64,000 nucleotides of DNA, taken from NCBI RefSeq assembly GCF_000308855.1, contig NZ_BAGM01000056.1, positions 50,519 to 114,518 of the forward strand. The letters are read 5' to 3'. A model generated the notes under the pieces. That model ran no database searches and was not told the DNA's origin. It saw only the letters and a program-made list of their open reading frames with translations. The stretch comes from Nocardia veterana NBRC 100344. GTDB taxonomy: Bacteria; Actinomycetota; Actinomycetes; Mycobacteriales; Mycobacteriaceae. Below are positions 23,234 to 36,618 of this stretch, piece after piece. The number at the start of each line of letters is the position of its first letter. Positions within the stretch are counted from its first letter, which is position 1. The position numbers and the translations under genes were made by a program.

Positions 23234-23237
<4 letters not shown>
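22302..23237 (+). CDS. argB: Acetylglutamate kinase
   Basis: 311 aa. Phosphorylates N-acetylglutamate, the usual arginine-feedback step. Amino-acid-kinase motifs: [25 protein letters not shown], substrate loop [23 protein letters not shown]...[11 protein letters not shown], and [12 protein letters not shown]. The N-terminal helix ([20 protein letters not shown]) is the type found in arginine-sensitive hexameric enzymes (family knowledge). ATG overlaps the argJ stop and the TGA overlaps argD. Confidence 0.96.
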
Positions 23238-25910
<2,673 letters not shown>

Positions 25911-25949
25911 ACGGCCGAACCGGGGATCGACCCGCCTGATACGTGTGCG

Positions 25950-26552
25950 TTACGGCGTCAGCCCCAAGGCCGCTCGAAGTGCCGCCCTCCCGCGTTCAGC
26001 GGCGCGGGGATCCTCGAGGAGTTGTATTTCCTGGTTGACGGCCATCGTGATGCCGATGACAGTGGTGACCAGTTCGTCCGCCGGACGATGGGCGCCCCCC
26101 GATTCCGCCTGGTAGGCAAGGATTTCGGACTCCAGCGCCGCACGTGCGCTGGTCACGTAGTCGCGGAGACGGTCGCGCAGCACTCCCGGCCGGCCGTCGA
26201 GTTCGGTCGAGGCCGCGGTGACGAAACAGCCTCCCGGAAACGGGCATTCGGCCAGATAGCCGATCCAGTTGTCGATCAGATGCGTCAGCCGCTCGGTGCC
26301 CGGCGGTAACCCGTCCAGCGGGGCGATCACCGCGTCTCGAAAGATCGTCCCGGCCTGCTCCAACGCGCTCAGCTGCAACTGCTCACGCGATCCGAAGGGC
26401 CCCACGACCCCGGCCTTGCTCATGTCCAGGCTCTCGGCGAGCGATCCGATGGTCACCCCCTCCACGCCGATCAGCGAGGCCTGTTCGACCGTGGCCGAGA
26501 TGATGCGCTCGCGGGTCTGGGCGGCATCGGCGGCGGAACGGCGAGGGGACAT
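25950..26552 (-). CDS. TetR family transcriptional regulator
   Basis: 200 aa. N-terminal HTH (RERIISATVEQASLIGVEGV, TIGSLAESLDMSKAGVVGPF) followed by a C-terminal domain of the TetR_C_6/YxaF kind (PFPGGCFVTAASTELDGRPG). Divergent from the gene at 26630 with two palindromic elements between them, so it probably represses itself and that gene. Note PFGSREQLQ in place of the more common YFGSKEEL. Confidence 0.85.
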   Translation of the reverse strand: MSPRRSAADAAQTRERIISATVEQASLIGVEGVTIGSLAESLDMSKAGVVGPFGSREQLQLSALEQAGTIFRDAVIAPLDGLPPGTERLTHLIDNWIGYLAECPFPGGCFVTAASTELDGRPGVLRDRLRDYVTSARAALESEILAYQAESGGAHRPADELVTTVIGITMAVNQEIQLLEDPRAAERGRAALRAALGLTP

Positions 26553-26564
26553 GAGCCAAGTATA

Positions 26565-26608
26565 GCGTCCGATCGTTTGCTATAGTCATTTGGCGAACGC
26601 TCGTACGC
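26565..26608. promoter_or_regulatory. Two palindromic operators between TetR and the DinB-like gene
   Basis: GCGAACGC-TCGTACGC (26593-26608) is a near-perfect inverted repeat of form GCGnACGnnCGTnCGC. GCGTCCGA-TCGTTTGC (26565-26580) is a weaker copy with the same core, 28 bp away; it is flanked by TATAGC...GCTATA (26561-26584). Two spaced copies suggest cooperative repressor binding. Confidence 0.5.
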
Positions 26609-26629
26609 TAAAATGTGAAAGGTGTTGTC

Positions 26630-27184
26630 ATGAGCGAACTTCTGCGGCTGGACGCGATGGCTCTGGCCCTGATCGGCCATGATGTGGTTACGCTCGAGGA
26701 CGCGGATCTCACCGCGCCGACGCCGTGCGCGGGATGGAATGTCGCCGACCTGATTACGCATATGAACGAGCGGCACGAGGCGGTCAACGCCTCCGTGCTC
26801 GGCACCTCGGCCGAATTCGCGGACGATCCGCGCGCCGCGTTCGCGCACATCACCGCCCGGTGGATCGCGGCGATCGAGCGCTCCGGCGAGGTCGTGGAAC
26901 TGCCGCGGTCCGGCCCGCTCGCCACCGAGCGAGTGCTGGGCATCCATCTGGTGGACATGCTCACTCACCGCTGGGATCTCGCGCGGGCGTTGAACCGCCC
27001 CTGTCCCGTCCCGCGGCGAATGGCGGCGGTGGCATTGCCGATCGCCCGGTCGATCACCGCGCCCGGCAGCCCGCTCAACGGCCCGGGCGGCGCCTACCGG
27101 CCCCGGCTCGCCGAGGACGAATCCCGCCCGCCACTGGACAATATTGTCGCCCTCCTCGGCCGCGACCCGGACTGGCGCGCCTGA
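26630..27184 (+). CDS. DinB-like/mycothiol-dependent maleylpyruvate isomerase family protein (TIGR03086-like)
   Basis: 184 aa. The N-terminal pattern TPCAGWNVADLITHMNERH and the later IHLVDMLTHRWDLARALNRP supply the His residues that bind a divalent metal in the DinB/MDMPI four-helix fold. Members often are thiol (mycothiol) transferases or detoxification proteins. ATG at 26630 follows AAAGG (26618-26622); a GTG five codons upstream is less likely. Controlled presumably by the divergent TetR protein. Substrate unknown. Confidence 0.7.
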   Translation: MSELLRLDAMALALIGHDVVTLEDADLTAPTPCAGWNVADLITHMNERHEAVNASVLGTSAEFADDPRAAFAHITARWIAAIERSGEVVELPRSGPLATERVLGIHLVDMLTHRWDLARALNRPCPVPRRMAAVALPIARSITAPGSPLNGPGGAYRPRLAEDESRPPLDNIVALLGRDPDWRA

Positions 27185-27193
27185 GCGCCGGCC

Positions 27194-28000
27194 CTACGGC
27201 TTGCGCGCGACCGCGCCCCAGCAGTTGACCTGGGCGTCGAGCCAGGACGGGGGCTCGATGGCGGGTCGCCAGCGGTTGACGGCGACGACACCCGGGTCCA
27301 GCAGTTCGAGTCCGTCGAAGAACGAGGCGAATTCGTCACGCGTGCGGGCCTGCACATAGACGGCGCTGCGCCGATACATCTCGAGCGCCCGCGCCATACC
27401 GTCGGGATCGAGGTCTTCGGTGATGTGGGATGCGATGACGAACGAGCCGGGGGCCAGCGCGTCGAGCAGCGTTTTCAGCACACCGGCCGGATTCTGTTCG
27501 GCGGACAGGAAGTGCAGCACGGCAACCAGACTCAGCGCGACTGGACTGGACAGATCCAGCGTCTCGCGCAATTCCGGTGCGGACAGGATGGATTCGGGCT
27601 CGGTCAGATCGGCCTGCACGTAGGCGGTGCGGCCCTCGGGCGATCCGGTGAGCAGAGCGCGCGCGTGCGCGAGCACCACCGGGTCGTTGTCGACGTAGAC
27701 GACACGGGCCTCCGGGGCCCGCTCCTGGGCCACCTGGTGCAGATTGGGCTCGGTCGGAATGCCCGTGCCGATGTCGAGGAACTGTTTCACTCCGGCGTCG
27801 GCGAGGACATCGACCGCTCGATGCATGAACTGGCGGTTGTGCCGGGCCCCGATCCGCACGGTCGGGAACCCCTCCATCACCTTCTCGAGGGCGAGCCGGT
27901 CGACTTCGTAGTTGTCCTTTCCGCCCAATGCGTAATCGTAGATGCGGGCACTGCTGGGTACCCGGGCATCGGCGGTCGCACTGCTGTCGGATGCGGTCAT
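27194..28000 (-). CDS. SAM-dependent methyltransferase, DUF574/Methyltransf_19 family
   Basis: 268 aa from ATG at 28000 (a GTG at 28003 is equally placed after AGGA). The family signature SSARIYDYALGGKDNYEVDR is followed by the SAM-binding strand QFLDIGTGIPTEPNLHQVA and the acidic VVYVDNDPVVLAHARALL. This family is greatly expanded in actinomycetes; most members have no known substrate. Convergent with the gene at 26630, 9 bp between stops. Confidence 0.8.
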   Translation of the reverse strand: MTASDSSATADARVPSSARIYDYALGGKDNYEVDRLALEKVMEGFPTVRIGARHNRQFMHRAVDVLADAGVKQFLDIGTGIPTEPNLHQVAQERAPEARVVYVDNDPVVLAHARALLTGSPEGRTAYVQADLTEPESILSAPELRETLDLSSPVALSLVAVLHFLSAEQNPAGVLKTLLDALAPGSFVIASHITEDLDPDGMARALEMYRRSAVYVQARTRDEFASFFDGLELLDPGVVAVNRWRPAIEPPSWLDAQVNCWGAVARKP

Positions 28001-28174
28001 CACAGTCCTGTCGGCACGAGGGCTTTTCGTCGGATGATAGGCGAAATCAAGCGCTCGTGCACGGATTATGTACGGGCAAACGCGTTGCCGACCAACAGGA
28101 TTGGCCGATCTCCCGGTCGGAAGCGGATTCCGGCCGGGCGGGATCGGCTTCGCCGTCGAGATTCGGAACGGGAG

Positions 28175-29044
28175 TCAGCCGACGACCGCGGGTGCGAGAA
28201 CGTCGGCACACCATTGCCGGAAACCGGTGGGGGAGTAGGACTCCGGTGTGCGCGGGGTGTCGTAGAGGCCGTTCTCGACGGCGGTGGACATGTCGATCAG
28301 ACCCTGGGCCCAGGCCGCGCTCACCCCATGGCCGGTCAGTGCGGCCTTCTGGTCGGCCGCCGAGATCTGCCGGTAGTGGATCGGGCGGCCGAGCACCTCG
28401 GACATGATGCGGGCCATGTCGTGATGGGACAGATCCTCCGGGCCGCGGATCTCGATGCTGTCCTGCCCGGTCCAGGAACGGTCGAGCAGCAGGCGGGACG
28501 CGGTGGCGGCGATGTCGCGGGTGGCGCAGCTGGGTAGGGGCAGATCGCCGGTGATGGTGCCGAAGAACGCCCCGGTATCCCGGATCGAATCGACCTGGTG
28601 GAGCAGGTTGTCCATGAATCCGGGCGGGCACAGCGACCGGTAGTGCACGCCGCTGCTCTCGATCAGCGCGTCCATCGCGAAGATCGCCGAGATCTGGCCC
28701 GCTTTCCGGCCGTGCCCGCGGCCCAGGCTGGAGACGGCGACCACTCGGTCGACCTCGTCGAGCGCGGCGCACAGCGGCGTCACGAACTCCAGCACGTGGC
28801 CCGGCACGCTCGACGCCGACGGATCCGGCGGAACCAGCCAGAACACCGAGTCGGCGCCCTTCAGTGCCGCCGCCACGACCTCCCGGTCGGTGGTCGAGCC
28901 CTGCACCACCTCCACTCGCGGGCGCAGCCGCGGGTCCAGCCGCCCCGGATCGCGGGCGATCACCCGGATCTCCTCGTCGCTGTCGGCGAGGGCGATGAGG
29001 ACCTGGTGCCCGATACTGCCTGTAGGTGTGGTCACGACGATCAT
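28175..29044 (-). CDS. NmrA-like NAD(P)-binding oxidoreductase/sensor
   Basis: 289 aa atypical short-chain dehydrogenase. N-terminal Rossmann motif VTTPTGSIGHQVLIALA (variant of GxxGxxG), VARDPGRLDPRLRPRVEVVQ for the adenosine ribose, and RVVAVSSLGRG. It lacks the usual SDR catalytic Tyr-x-x-x-Lys, as do NmrA/HSCARG-like proteins. It is divergent from a TetR gene with a strong operator between them, suggesting induction by a small molecule. Confidence 0.75.
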   Translation of the reverse strand: MIVVTTPTGSIGHQVLIALADSDEEIRVIARDPGRLDPRLRPRVEVVQGSTTDREVVAAALKGADSVFWLVPPDPSASSVPGHVLEFVTPLCAALDEVDRVVAVSSLGRGHGRKAGQISAIFAMDALIESSGVHYRSLCPPGFMDNLLHQVDSIRDTGAFFGTITGDLPLPSCATRDIAATASRLLLDRSWTGQDSIEIRGPEDLSHHDMARIMSEVLGRPIHYRQISAADQKAALTGHGVSAAWAQGLIDMSTAVENGLYDTPRTPESYSPTGFRQWCADVLAPAVVG

Positions 29045-29070
29045 GAACTGCTCCTGAACGAGTACGAGAT

Positions 29071-29097
29071 AAGTAAACTACACCGTACCGTTTACTT
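29071..29097. promoter_or_regulatory. TetR operator between the NmrA-like gene and the TetR gene
   Basis: AAGTAAAC (29071-29078) and GTTTACTT (29090-29097) are perfect 8-bp inverted repeats 11 bp apart. They lie 20 bp before the TetR ATG and 27 bp before the NmrA-like ATG, positioned to control both divergent promoters. Confidence 0.65.
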
Positions 29098-29116
29098 TGG
29101 TGGAAGGGAAGACCGT

Positions 29117-29731
29117 ATGGCGAGGCGTGGCGATCGACTGCGCGAGCACATCCTCTGGACGGCCAAGGACGTCTTCCTCGAGCTCGGTTTCGAACGCACC
29201 TCGATGGATGTGCTGGCGGCGCGCGCCGAAACCTCCAAACGCACCCTCTATGCGCACTTCGACAACAAGGACACGCTGTTCCTCGCCGTCGTCGGCTTCA
29301 TCCGCGGTCTCCATCTGGCCCGCCTGCGCACTCCCGAGGAGTACGGCGACGACCGGATCGAGGCGGTGACTCGATACTGCGTTCGGTTCCTGCAGTCGCT
29401 GGTGTGGATCCAGTCGGTGCGGACCTGCCGGCTGGTGGTTGCGGAGGCCGCGCGTGTTCCGCAGGCCGCCGCCGACTACTACGACGCGCTCTTCGGAACC
29501 ACTCGCCGTAACCTCGCGGCGTACCTCGGGGCCGAGTGGTCGCTTCCGGACGCGGAGGCCTTCGCCGCGGTGGACGACATCCTCGGGCGCGCGGTCTATC
29601 CGCGCTTCACGGCGGTGCTGTTCGGTGTGGCGGAAGCGCCCGCGGAATGGCCGGACGACCTTCCGGGGCCGACGGATCCGGACTATCGGCGGATCCACCG
29701 GATCGTCACGGCGACTCTCGACGCCGGCTGA
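29117..29731 (+). CDS. TetR family transcriptional regulator
   Basis: 204 aa from ATG at 29117 with GGAAGGGAA upstream. HTH region TAKDVFLELGFERTSMDVLA and RAETSKRTLYAHFDNKDTLF is canonical AcrR-like. The C-terminal domain (RTCRLVVAEAARVPQAAADY) is of the AefR/TetR_C type. Divergent from the NmrA-like gene and sitting next to a perfect operator, so a simple self-regulating pair. Ligand unknown. Confidence 0.85.
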   Translation: MARRGDRLREHILWTAKDVFLELGFERTSMDVLAARAETSKRTLYAHFDNKDTLFLAVVGFIRGLHLARLRTPEEYGDDRIEAVTRYCVRFLQSLVWIQSVRTCRLVVAEAARVPQAAADYYDALFGTTRRNLAAYLGAEWSLPDAEAFAAVDDILGRAVYPRFTAVLFGVAEAPAEWPDDLPGPTDPDYRRIHRIVTATLDAG

Positions 29732-29778
29732 GCGACGATCGGGCCGAGGTGTCGGTGCCCGTGCCTATGGTGTTGCCC

Positions 29779-30576
29779 ATGACGCTGACCTTCGAGCGCT
29801 ACTGCGACGAGATCGTTTCCCAGACAGAGTTGTTGCGGCAGACGCTCGCCGGGGCGGACACCGCGACACCGGTGCCCAGCTGCCCCGGGTGGTCGGTCGG
29901 GCAGTTGGGTCGTCATCTGGGCGGGGCGCAGCGCTGGGCCACCGCCGCCGTGAGCCGGCGGGTACGAGAACCGTTGCCGGAGGACGAATTCGCCTTCCGT
30001 GACCTGTCCGGCTATCTCGACGAGGATTCGGAACAGTTGCGGCAGTGGCTGGCCGCCGGCGCCGACAAGTTGGCCGCGGCATTACGCGAGGCCGGCCCGG
30101 GCCTGCCGTTGTGGACACCCGTGCCGGTGCAACCCACGAGCGATTTCTACGCGCGTCGGTTCACCCACGAAACGTTGATCCACCGCGCCGATGCCACCCT
30201 CGCTCTCGGCGCCGACTACCACGCGGATCCGGTGGTCGCCACCGATGCGATCGACGAGTGGCTGACGCTCGGTTCGCTGCCGTTGATGTTCGAGTACAAG
30301 CCCGAGACGCGGGAGCTGCTCGGCCCGGGGCGCACACTGCACTTCCATGCCACCGATGCCGATCCTGATCTCCACGCCGAATGGACCGTCGACCTCACCG
30401 GCGAGGCCATCGCCTGGCGGCGGGCGCACGAGCGGGCGGCCGTCGCCGTCCGCGGGCCGCTGACCGAGCTACTGCTGGTGATCTATCGGCGCCGCCCGCT
30501 CGCTGACGCCGATATCGAGGTGCTGGGCGATGGCGAGCTGTTCGACTTCTGGTTGGACCGCGTCAGTTTCGGCTGA
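29779..30576 (+). CDS. Maleylpyruvate isomerase family mycothiol-dependent enzyme (TIGR03083-like)
   Basis: 265 aa from ATG at 29779. N-terminal DinB-like half: PVPSCPGWSVGQLGRHLGGA and RFTHETLIHRADATLALG give the metal-binding His set. The C-terminal half (HAEWTVDLTGEAIAWRRAHE ... AVAVRGPLTELLLVIYRRRP) is the SCP2-like MDMPI C-terminal domain. The family includes mycothiol-dependent isomerases and transferases. Starts 47 bp after the TetR gene, on the same strand, so the two may be co-transcribed. Confidence 0.75.
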   Translation: MTLTFERYCDEIVSQTELLRQTLAGADTATPVPSCPGWSVGQLGRHLGGAQRWATAAVSRRVREPLPEDEFAFRDLSGYLDEDSEQLRQWLAAGADKLAAALREAGPGLPLWTPVPVQPTSDFYARRFTHETLIHRADATLALGADYHADPVVATDAIDEWLTLGSLPLMFEYKPETRELLGPGRTLHFHATDADPDLHAEWTVDLTGEAIAWRRAHERAAVAVRGPLTELLLVIYRRRPLADADIEVLGDGELFDFWLDRVSFG

Positions 30577-30601
30577 TCCGGGCAGGGCTCGCCGGGTGGC
30601 C

Positions 30602-30766
30602 TCAGGCCAGCGGGTACTGTCCCGGCGGGTAGCTGCCGCCGTGGCCGCCGGGCGCGCTCGAACTTCCGGCGCTGATCAGGTCGGCGATGAGGTTGATCAC
30701 CGATTGGCCGATCGCGAGGACGTCGGATCCGATCGTGCTGAAATAGCCCGCAAACGTGGACAGCAT
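30602..30766 (-). CDS. Very small amphipathic protein, PorA/PorH-like in appearance
   Basis: 54 aa from ATG at 30766 with GGAAAGG placed 8 nt upstream. The first 33 residues form one hydrophobic/amphipathic helix (MLSTFAGYFSTIGSDVLAIG, then QSVINLIADLISAG). The tail is Ser/Gly/Pro-rich (SSSAPGGHGGSYPPGQYPLA). No signal peptide, no Cys. This architecture recalls the tiny pore-forming or mycolated outer-membrane proteins of Corynebacteriales; the resemblance is in form, not in recognised sequence identity. Convergent with the upstream gene (25 bp). Confidence 0.5.
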   Translation of the reverse strand: MLSTFAGYFSTIGSDVLAIGQSVINLIADLISAGSSSAPGGHGGSYPPGQYPLA

Positions 30767-31081
30767 GGTTCGGCCTTTCCCAGGGCGTTGGTGCCGTTGG
30801 TTTCCAGGGTGACATACCGGGCGCGACGGAGTGCCGCAATCGTGTTGAACCTCACGGGCTTTCGCCGTGAATGTCCGTGGTTGTCCGGTCCGGCGCCGAG
30901 CGGTGCGGCGGGCCGGGCCGAGACCGAAGCGGACTCCCGCACCCCCGGTTATGAATGGGATTGCATCATCATGCATAATCATTTGCAGTCGATGTGAGCC
31001 GACCGCCGGCGGGAGCGGCAGCACATCCTCGCTGGTGACAGCGCGCACACCGCATACGTACGAACCTGAGGAGCATTAGTC
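30767..31081 (+). other. Intergenic region upstream of argG
   Basis: 315 bp between the divergent small-protein gene and argG. It holds the ARG-box-like element at 30961-30982 and, just before argG, GAGGAG (31068-31073) as ribosome-binding site. Nothing else recognised. Confidence 0.4.
30961..30982 (+). promoter_or_regulatory. ARG-box-like element upstream of argG
   Basis: TTGCATCATCA-TGCATAATCAT, 20 of 22 bases identical to the element at argC. CATAAT (30974-30979) may be the -10 hexamer; the transcript would then have a leader of about 95 nt before the argG ATG. Makes argG an independent member of the ArgR regulon. Confidence 0.65.
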
Positions 31082-32284
31082 ATGGCCGATCGCGTCGTAC
31101 TCGCCTATTCCGGCGGGTTGGACACCTCCGTTGCCATCAGCTGGATCGGCAAGGAGACCGGGGCCGAGGTGGTCGCCGTCGCGATCGATCTGGGCCAGGG
31201 CGGCGAGGATATGAACCTGGTGCGCCAGCGCGCCCTGGACTGCGGCGCGGTGGAGGCCATCGTGGTCGACGCCCGCGACGAGTTCGCCGACGAGTACTGC
31301 CTGCCCACCGTGCAGGCCAATGCCCTCTACATGGGCCGCTACCCGCTGGTGTCGGCGATCAGCCGGCCGCTGATCGTCAAGCACCTGGTCGAGGCCGCGG
31401 AGTATCACGGCGCGACCACGGTCGCCCACGGCTGCACCGGAAAGGGCAACGACCAGGTCCGCTTCGAGGTCGGCATCGGCGCGCTGGCTCCCGATCTGAA
31501 CGTCATCGCCCCCGTGCGCGACTATGCGTGGACCCGCGAGAAGGCCATCGCGTTCGCCGAGGAGAACGCGCTGCCGATCACCGTGACCAAGAAGTCGCCG
31601 TTCTCGATCGATCAGAACCTGTGGGGCCGCGCGGTGGAGACCGGCTTCCTCGAGGATCTGTGGAACGCCCCGACCAAGGACGTCTACGACTACACCGTCG
31701 ACCCGACCATCAACTTCGAGGCGCCCGACGAACTGATCGTCACCTTCGACAAGGGTGTGCCGGTCGCCATCGACGGTCGTCCGGTCAGCGTGCTCGAGGC
31801 CATCACCGAGTTGAACAAGCGGGCCGGCCGCCAGGGCGTGGGCCGCCTGGATATGGTCGAGGACCGCCTCGTCGGTATCAAGAGCCGCGAAATCTACGAG
31901 GCGCCGGGCGCGATCGCCCTGATCACCGCGCATCAGGAGCTCGAAGCCGTCACGATCGAGCGCGAGCTCGGCCGCTACAAGCGCCAGGTCGAGCAGCGCT
32001 GGGGCGAGCTGGTTTACGACGGCCTGTGGTTCTCCCCGCTCAAGCGCGCCCTCGACGCATTCGTCCGCGACACCCAGGAGCACGTCTCCGGCGAGGTTCG
32101 CATGGTGCTGCACGGCGGCAACGTCGTGGTCAACGGCCGCCGCAGCGAGGAGTCGCTCTACGACTTCAACCTGGCCACCTACGATGAGGGCGACAGCTTC
32201 GACCAGTCGCTGGCCAAGGGCTTCGTCCAGATCCACGGCCTGTCCTCCAAGGTCGCCGCCCGCCGGGACCTGTCGAAGAAGTAA
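31082..32284 (+). CDS. argG: Argininosuccinate synthase
   Basis: 400 aa. ATP-dependent condensation of citrulline and aspartate. N-terminal PP-loop [35 protein letters not shown], and [19 protein letters not shown] are all canonical. Has its own ARG-box-like element, separate from the argCJBDFR operon 5 kb upstream. Followed by a strong hairpin and then by a methyltransferase gene before argH. Confidence 0.97.
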   Translation: MADRVVLAYSGGLDTSVAISWIGKETGAEVVAVAIDLGQGGEDMNLVRQRALDCGAVEAIVVDARDEFADEYCLPTVQANALYMGRYPLVSAISRPLIVKHLVEAAEYHGATTVAHGCTGKGNDQVRFEVGIGALAPDLNVIAPVRDYAWTREKAIAFAEENALPITVTKKSPFSIDQNLWGRAVETGFLEDLWNAPTKDVYDYTVDPTINFEAPDELIVTFDKGVPVAIDGRPVSVLEAITELNKRAGRQGVGRLDMVEDRLVGIKSREIYEAPGAIALITAHQELEAVTIERELGRYKRQVEQRWGELVYDGLWFSPLKRALDAFVRDTQEHVSGEVRMVLHGGNVVVNGRRSEESLYDFNLATYDEGDSFDQSLAKGFVQIHGLSSKVAARRDLSKK

Positions 32285-32297
32285 GGCGTTCGCACTG

Positions 32298-32327
32298 CCG
32301 GCCGGGCCGCGCGGCGGGCCCGGCCGG
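32298..32327 (+). terminator. Strong GC-rich hairpin after argG
   Basis: CCGGCCGGGCC (32298-32308) and GGCCCGGCCGG (32317-32327) form a perfect 11-bp stem with an 8-nt loop, 14 bp after the argG stop. There is no U-tract, which is common for actinobacterial terminators. Confidence 0.6.
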
Positions 32328-32544
32328 TGCGTGGCCCGGCCGCTCGCTCCTCGATCGTCGTGGCCCCTCCGGCCCGGGCGGGTTTCGGTATCGCAGGCAT
32401 CGCCGAGGACGGTATCTCGGCGGCCCGGACCGGCGATGTGCCGCGGATCCGGTGCGCACGACGGCGCGGAGTAGCCTGCGACCGGGCGGAACGACACGAC
32501 CGCAGGATGCGCGACGTGCGGCGCCGCCGGCCGAACGGGAGGAG

Positions 32545-34892
<2,348 letters not shown>

Positions 34893-34933
34893 CCGCCGGG
34901 CGGTGCGGTCGCCGCGCCCGATATCGTGCGCGC

Positions 34934-35257
34934 ATGATGTTCCTGCTGCTCGGTTTGGCCATCGTGTCCGAGGTGACGGCGACCGTATCGCTGAAGTTGT
35001 CGGAGGGTTTCACCAAACCGGTGCCCTCGGTCGTGGTGGTGATCGGTTATATCGCTGCCTTCGCCTTCCTGTCGCAGGCGTTGAAGCGGGGGATGTCGGT
35101 CGGCGTCGCCTACGGCGTGTGGTCGGCGATCGGCGTGGCCCTGGTCGCCACCATCGGCGCCCTGTTCCTCGACGAGCGTCTCTCGGCGGTACAGATCGGC
35201 GGTATCGGTCTGCTCATCGTCGGCGTGCTGGCGCTGGAACTCGGGGGCGCGCACTGA
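34934..35257 (+). CDS. Small multidrug resistance (SMR) efflux protein
   Basis: 107 aa with four TM helices, the length of EmrE/QacE/Mmr proteins. The essential membrane-embedded Glu is E13 (GLAIVSEVTATVSLK), followed by SLKLSEGF. Helices: about 2-20, 32-50, 57-78, 84-103, the last with GIGLLIVGVLALEL. Starts 41 bp after argH. Probably exports cationic compounds (quaternary amines, dyes) or guanidinium; which one cannot be decided. Confidence 0.88.
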   Translation: MMFLLLGLAIVSEVTATVSLKLSEGFTKPVPSVVVVIGYIAAFAFLSQALKRGMSVGVAYGVWSAIGVALVATIGALFLDERLSAVQIGGIGLLIVGVLALELGGAH

Positions 35258-35285
35258 GGCGGTCGCGCCCGGCCGGCAGCTAGGG

Positions 35286-36515
35286 TCAGTCCTGAACCCG
35301 CACAGCGTATTCCGCGCTTTCGAGGGCGTCGAGAACATCGTCGCGATGAGCCGGCCCGCGGGTCTCCAGGGTCAGCAGTACCTCCACCTCGTCGATGGCG
35401 AGGTTGGCGGGGGTGCGGGCGTGCACGACGTCGAGCACATTGGCGCCGGTGCCCGCGACGGCATCGAGTAGCCGGCTCAGGCTGCCCGGCCGGTCGGAGA
35501 TCGTGATCCGGACCGCCAGGTAGCGCCCGCCGGTGCTGAGCCCGTGACCGATGATGCGGGTCAGCAGGATCGGATCCACATTGCCGCCGGAGATGACGGC
35601 GCAGACCGGCCCCTGCAGGCGCAATTGCTCGGCCGGCAGGCTCAGCAGCGCCGCGACCGCCGCCGCGCCCGCCGGTTCGACGACGAGTTTGGCCCGTTCC
35701 AGACACAGCAGAACGGCGGCGGACAGAGCATCCTCGCCCACCGTGACGATCGCCGGCTGATGGGCGATGACGTGCGCGAAAGGCACCTCCCCGGGCCGCC
35801 CCACCGCGATACCGTCGGCCATCGTCGACATTCGTTGCAGGGCCACCGGCTGTCCGGAGCGTAGCGAGTCCGGCCAGGCTGCCGCGAGGGCCGCTTGCAC
35901 GCCGATCACCCGCACCTGCGGCGCGACCGGATGCAGCGCCGCGGCGATCCCCGCGAGCAGTCCGCCGCCGCCGGTGGGAACCAGCACCGTACCCACGTCG
36001 GGAAACTGTTCCAGCAGTTCCGATCCCACGGTGGCCTGGCCCGCGACGATATCCGGATGGTCGAAGGGATGGATCAGCGTGGCGCCGGTGCGATCGGCGA
36101 ATTCCTGTGCGGCCGAGAGTGCCTCGTCCACGGTGTCGCCCACCTGGTGAATCGTGGCGCCGTAGGCGCGGGTGGCGACAAGCTTCGGCAGCGGCGCACC
36201 CAGCGGCATGAAGACCGTGGATGCGATCCCGAGACTCGCTGCCGCCCAGGCGACACCCTGCGCATGATTGCCGGCGCTGGCCGCCACCACCCCGAATTCA
36301 CGTTCGGCCGGGGTCAGATTGGCGATCCGGAAATACGCGCCGCGTGGTTTGAACGAGCCGGTGCGCTGCAGATTCTCACATTTGAGCCGCACCTCCGATC
36401 CGGTTCGCTCGGACAGGACGCGAGAGGCCAGCAGCGGTGTGCGCCGAATCACGGGCGCCAGCAGCTCCCGAGCCGCGCTGATGCGATCGAACCCGATCAG
36501 CTCCATGGCCGCCAT
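35286..36515 (-). CDS. ilvA: Threonine ammonia-lyase (with C-terminal ACT-like domain)
   Basis: 409 aa. PLP fold type II enzyme deaminating Thr to 2-oxobutanoate, first step of isoleucine synthesis. PLP lysine in CENLQRTGSFKPRGAYFRI, SAGNHAQGVAWAA, and the phosphate-binding Gly loop VPTGGGGLLAGIAAAL. The C-terminal 75 residues (YLAVRITISDRPGSLSRLLD ...) form an ACT-like domain as in single-ACT threonine deaminases. ATG at 36515 or an internal ATG three codons later. Confidence 0.92.
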   Translation of the reverse strand: MAAMELIGFDRISAARELLAPVIRRTPLLASRVLSERTGSEVRLKCENLQRTGSFKPRGAYFRIANLTPAEREFGVVAASAGNHAQGVAWAAASLGIASTVFMPLGAPLPKLVATRAYGATIHQVGDTVDEALSAAQEFADRTGATLIHPFDHPDIVAGQATVGSELLEQFPDVGTVLVPTGGGGLLAGIAAALHPVAPQVRVIGVQAALAAAWPDSLRSGQPVALQRMSTMADGIAVGRPGEVPFAHVIAHQPAIVTVGEDALSAAVLLCLERAKLVVEPAGAAAVAALLSLPAEQLRLQGPVCAVISGGNVDPILLTRIIGHGLSTGGRYLAVRITISDRPGSLSRLLDAVAGTGANVLDVVHARTPANLAIDEVEVLLTLETRGPAHRDDVLDALESAEYAVRVQD

Positions 36516-36526
36516 GCTGCCAGAGG

Positions 36527-36582
36527 CCGGCCCGGAATCCGCGTATCCGGCGGGCCGGTGCGTTCGACCGCCGAATCGGCGG
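36527..36582 (-). terminator. Hairpins downstream of idi
   Basis: CCGGCCCG (36527-36534) pairs with CGGGCCGG (36551-36558). A second compact hairpin CCGCC-GAATC-GGCGG lies at 36568-36582. They sit between the idi stop and the ilvA start, where the encapsulin-terpene operon should end. Confidence 0.45.
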
Positions 36583-36618
36583 CCCCGACGACCGGCTGCT
36601 CGCGCGCCGAGCCGCCGC

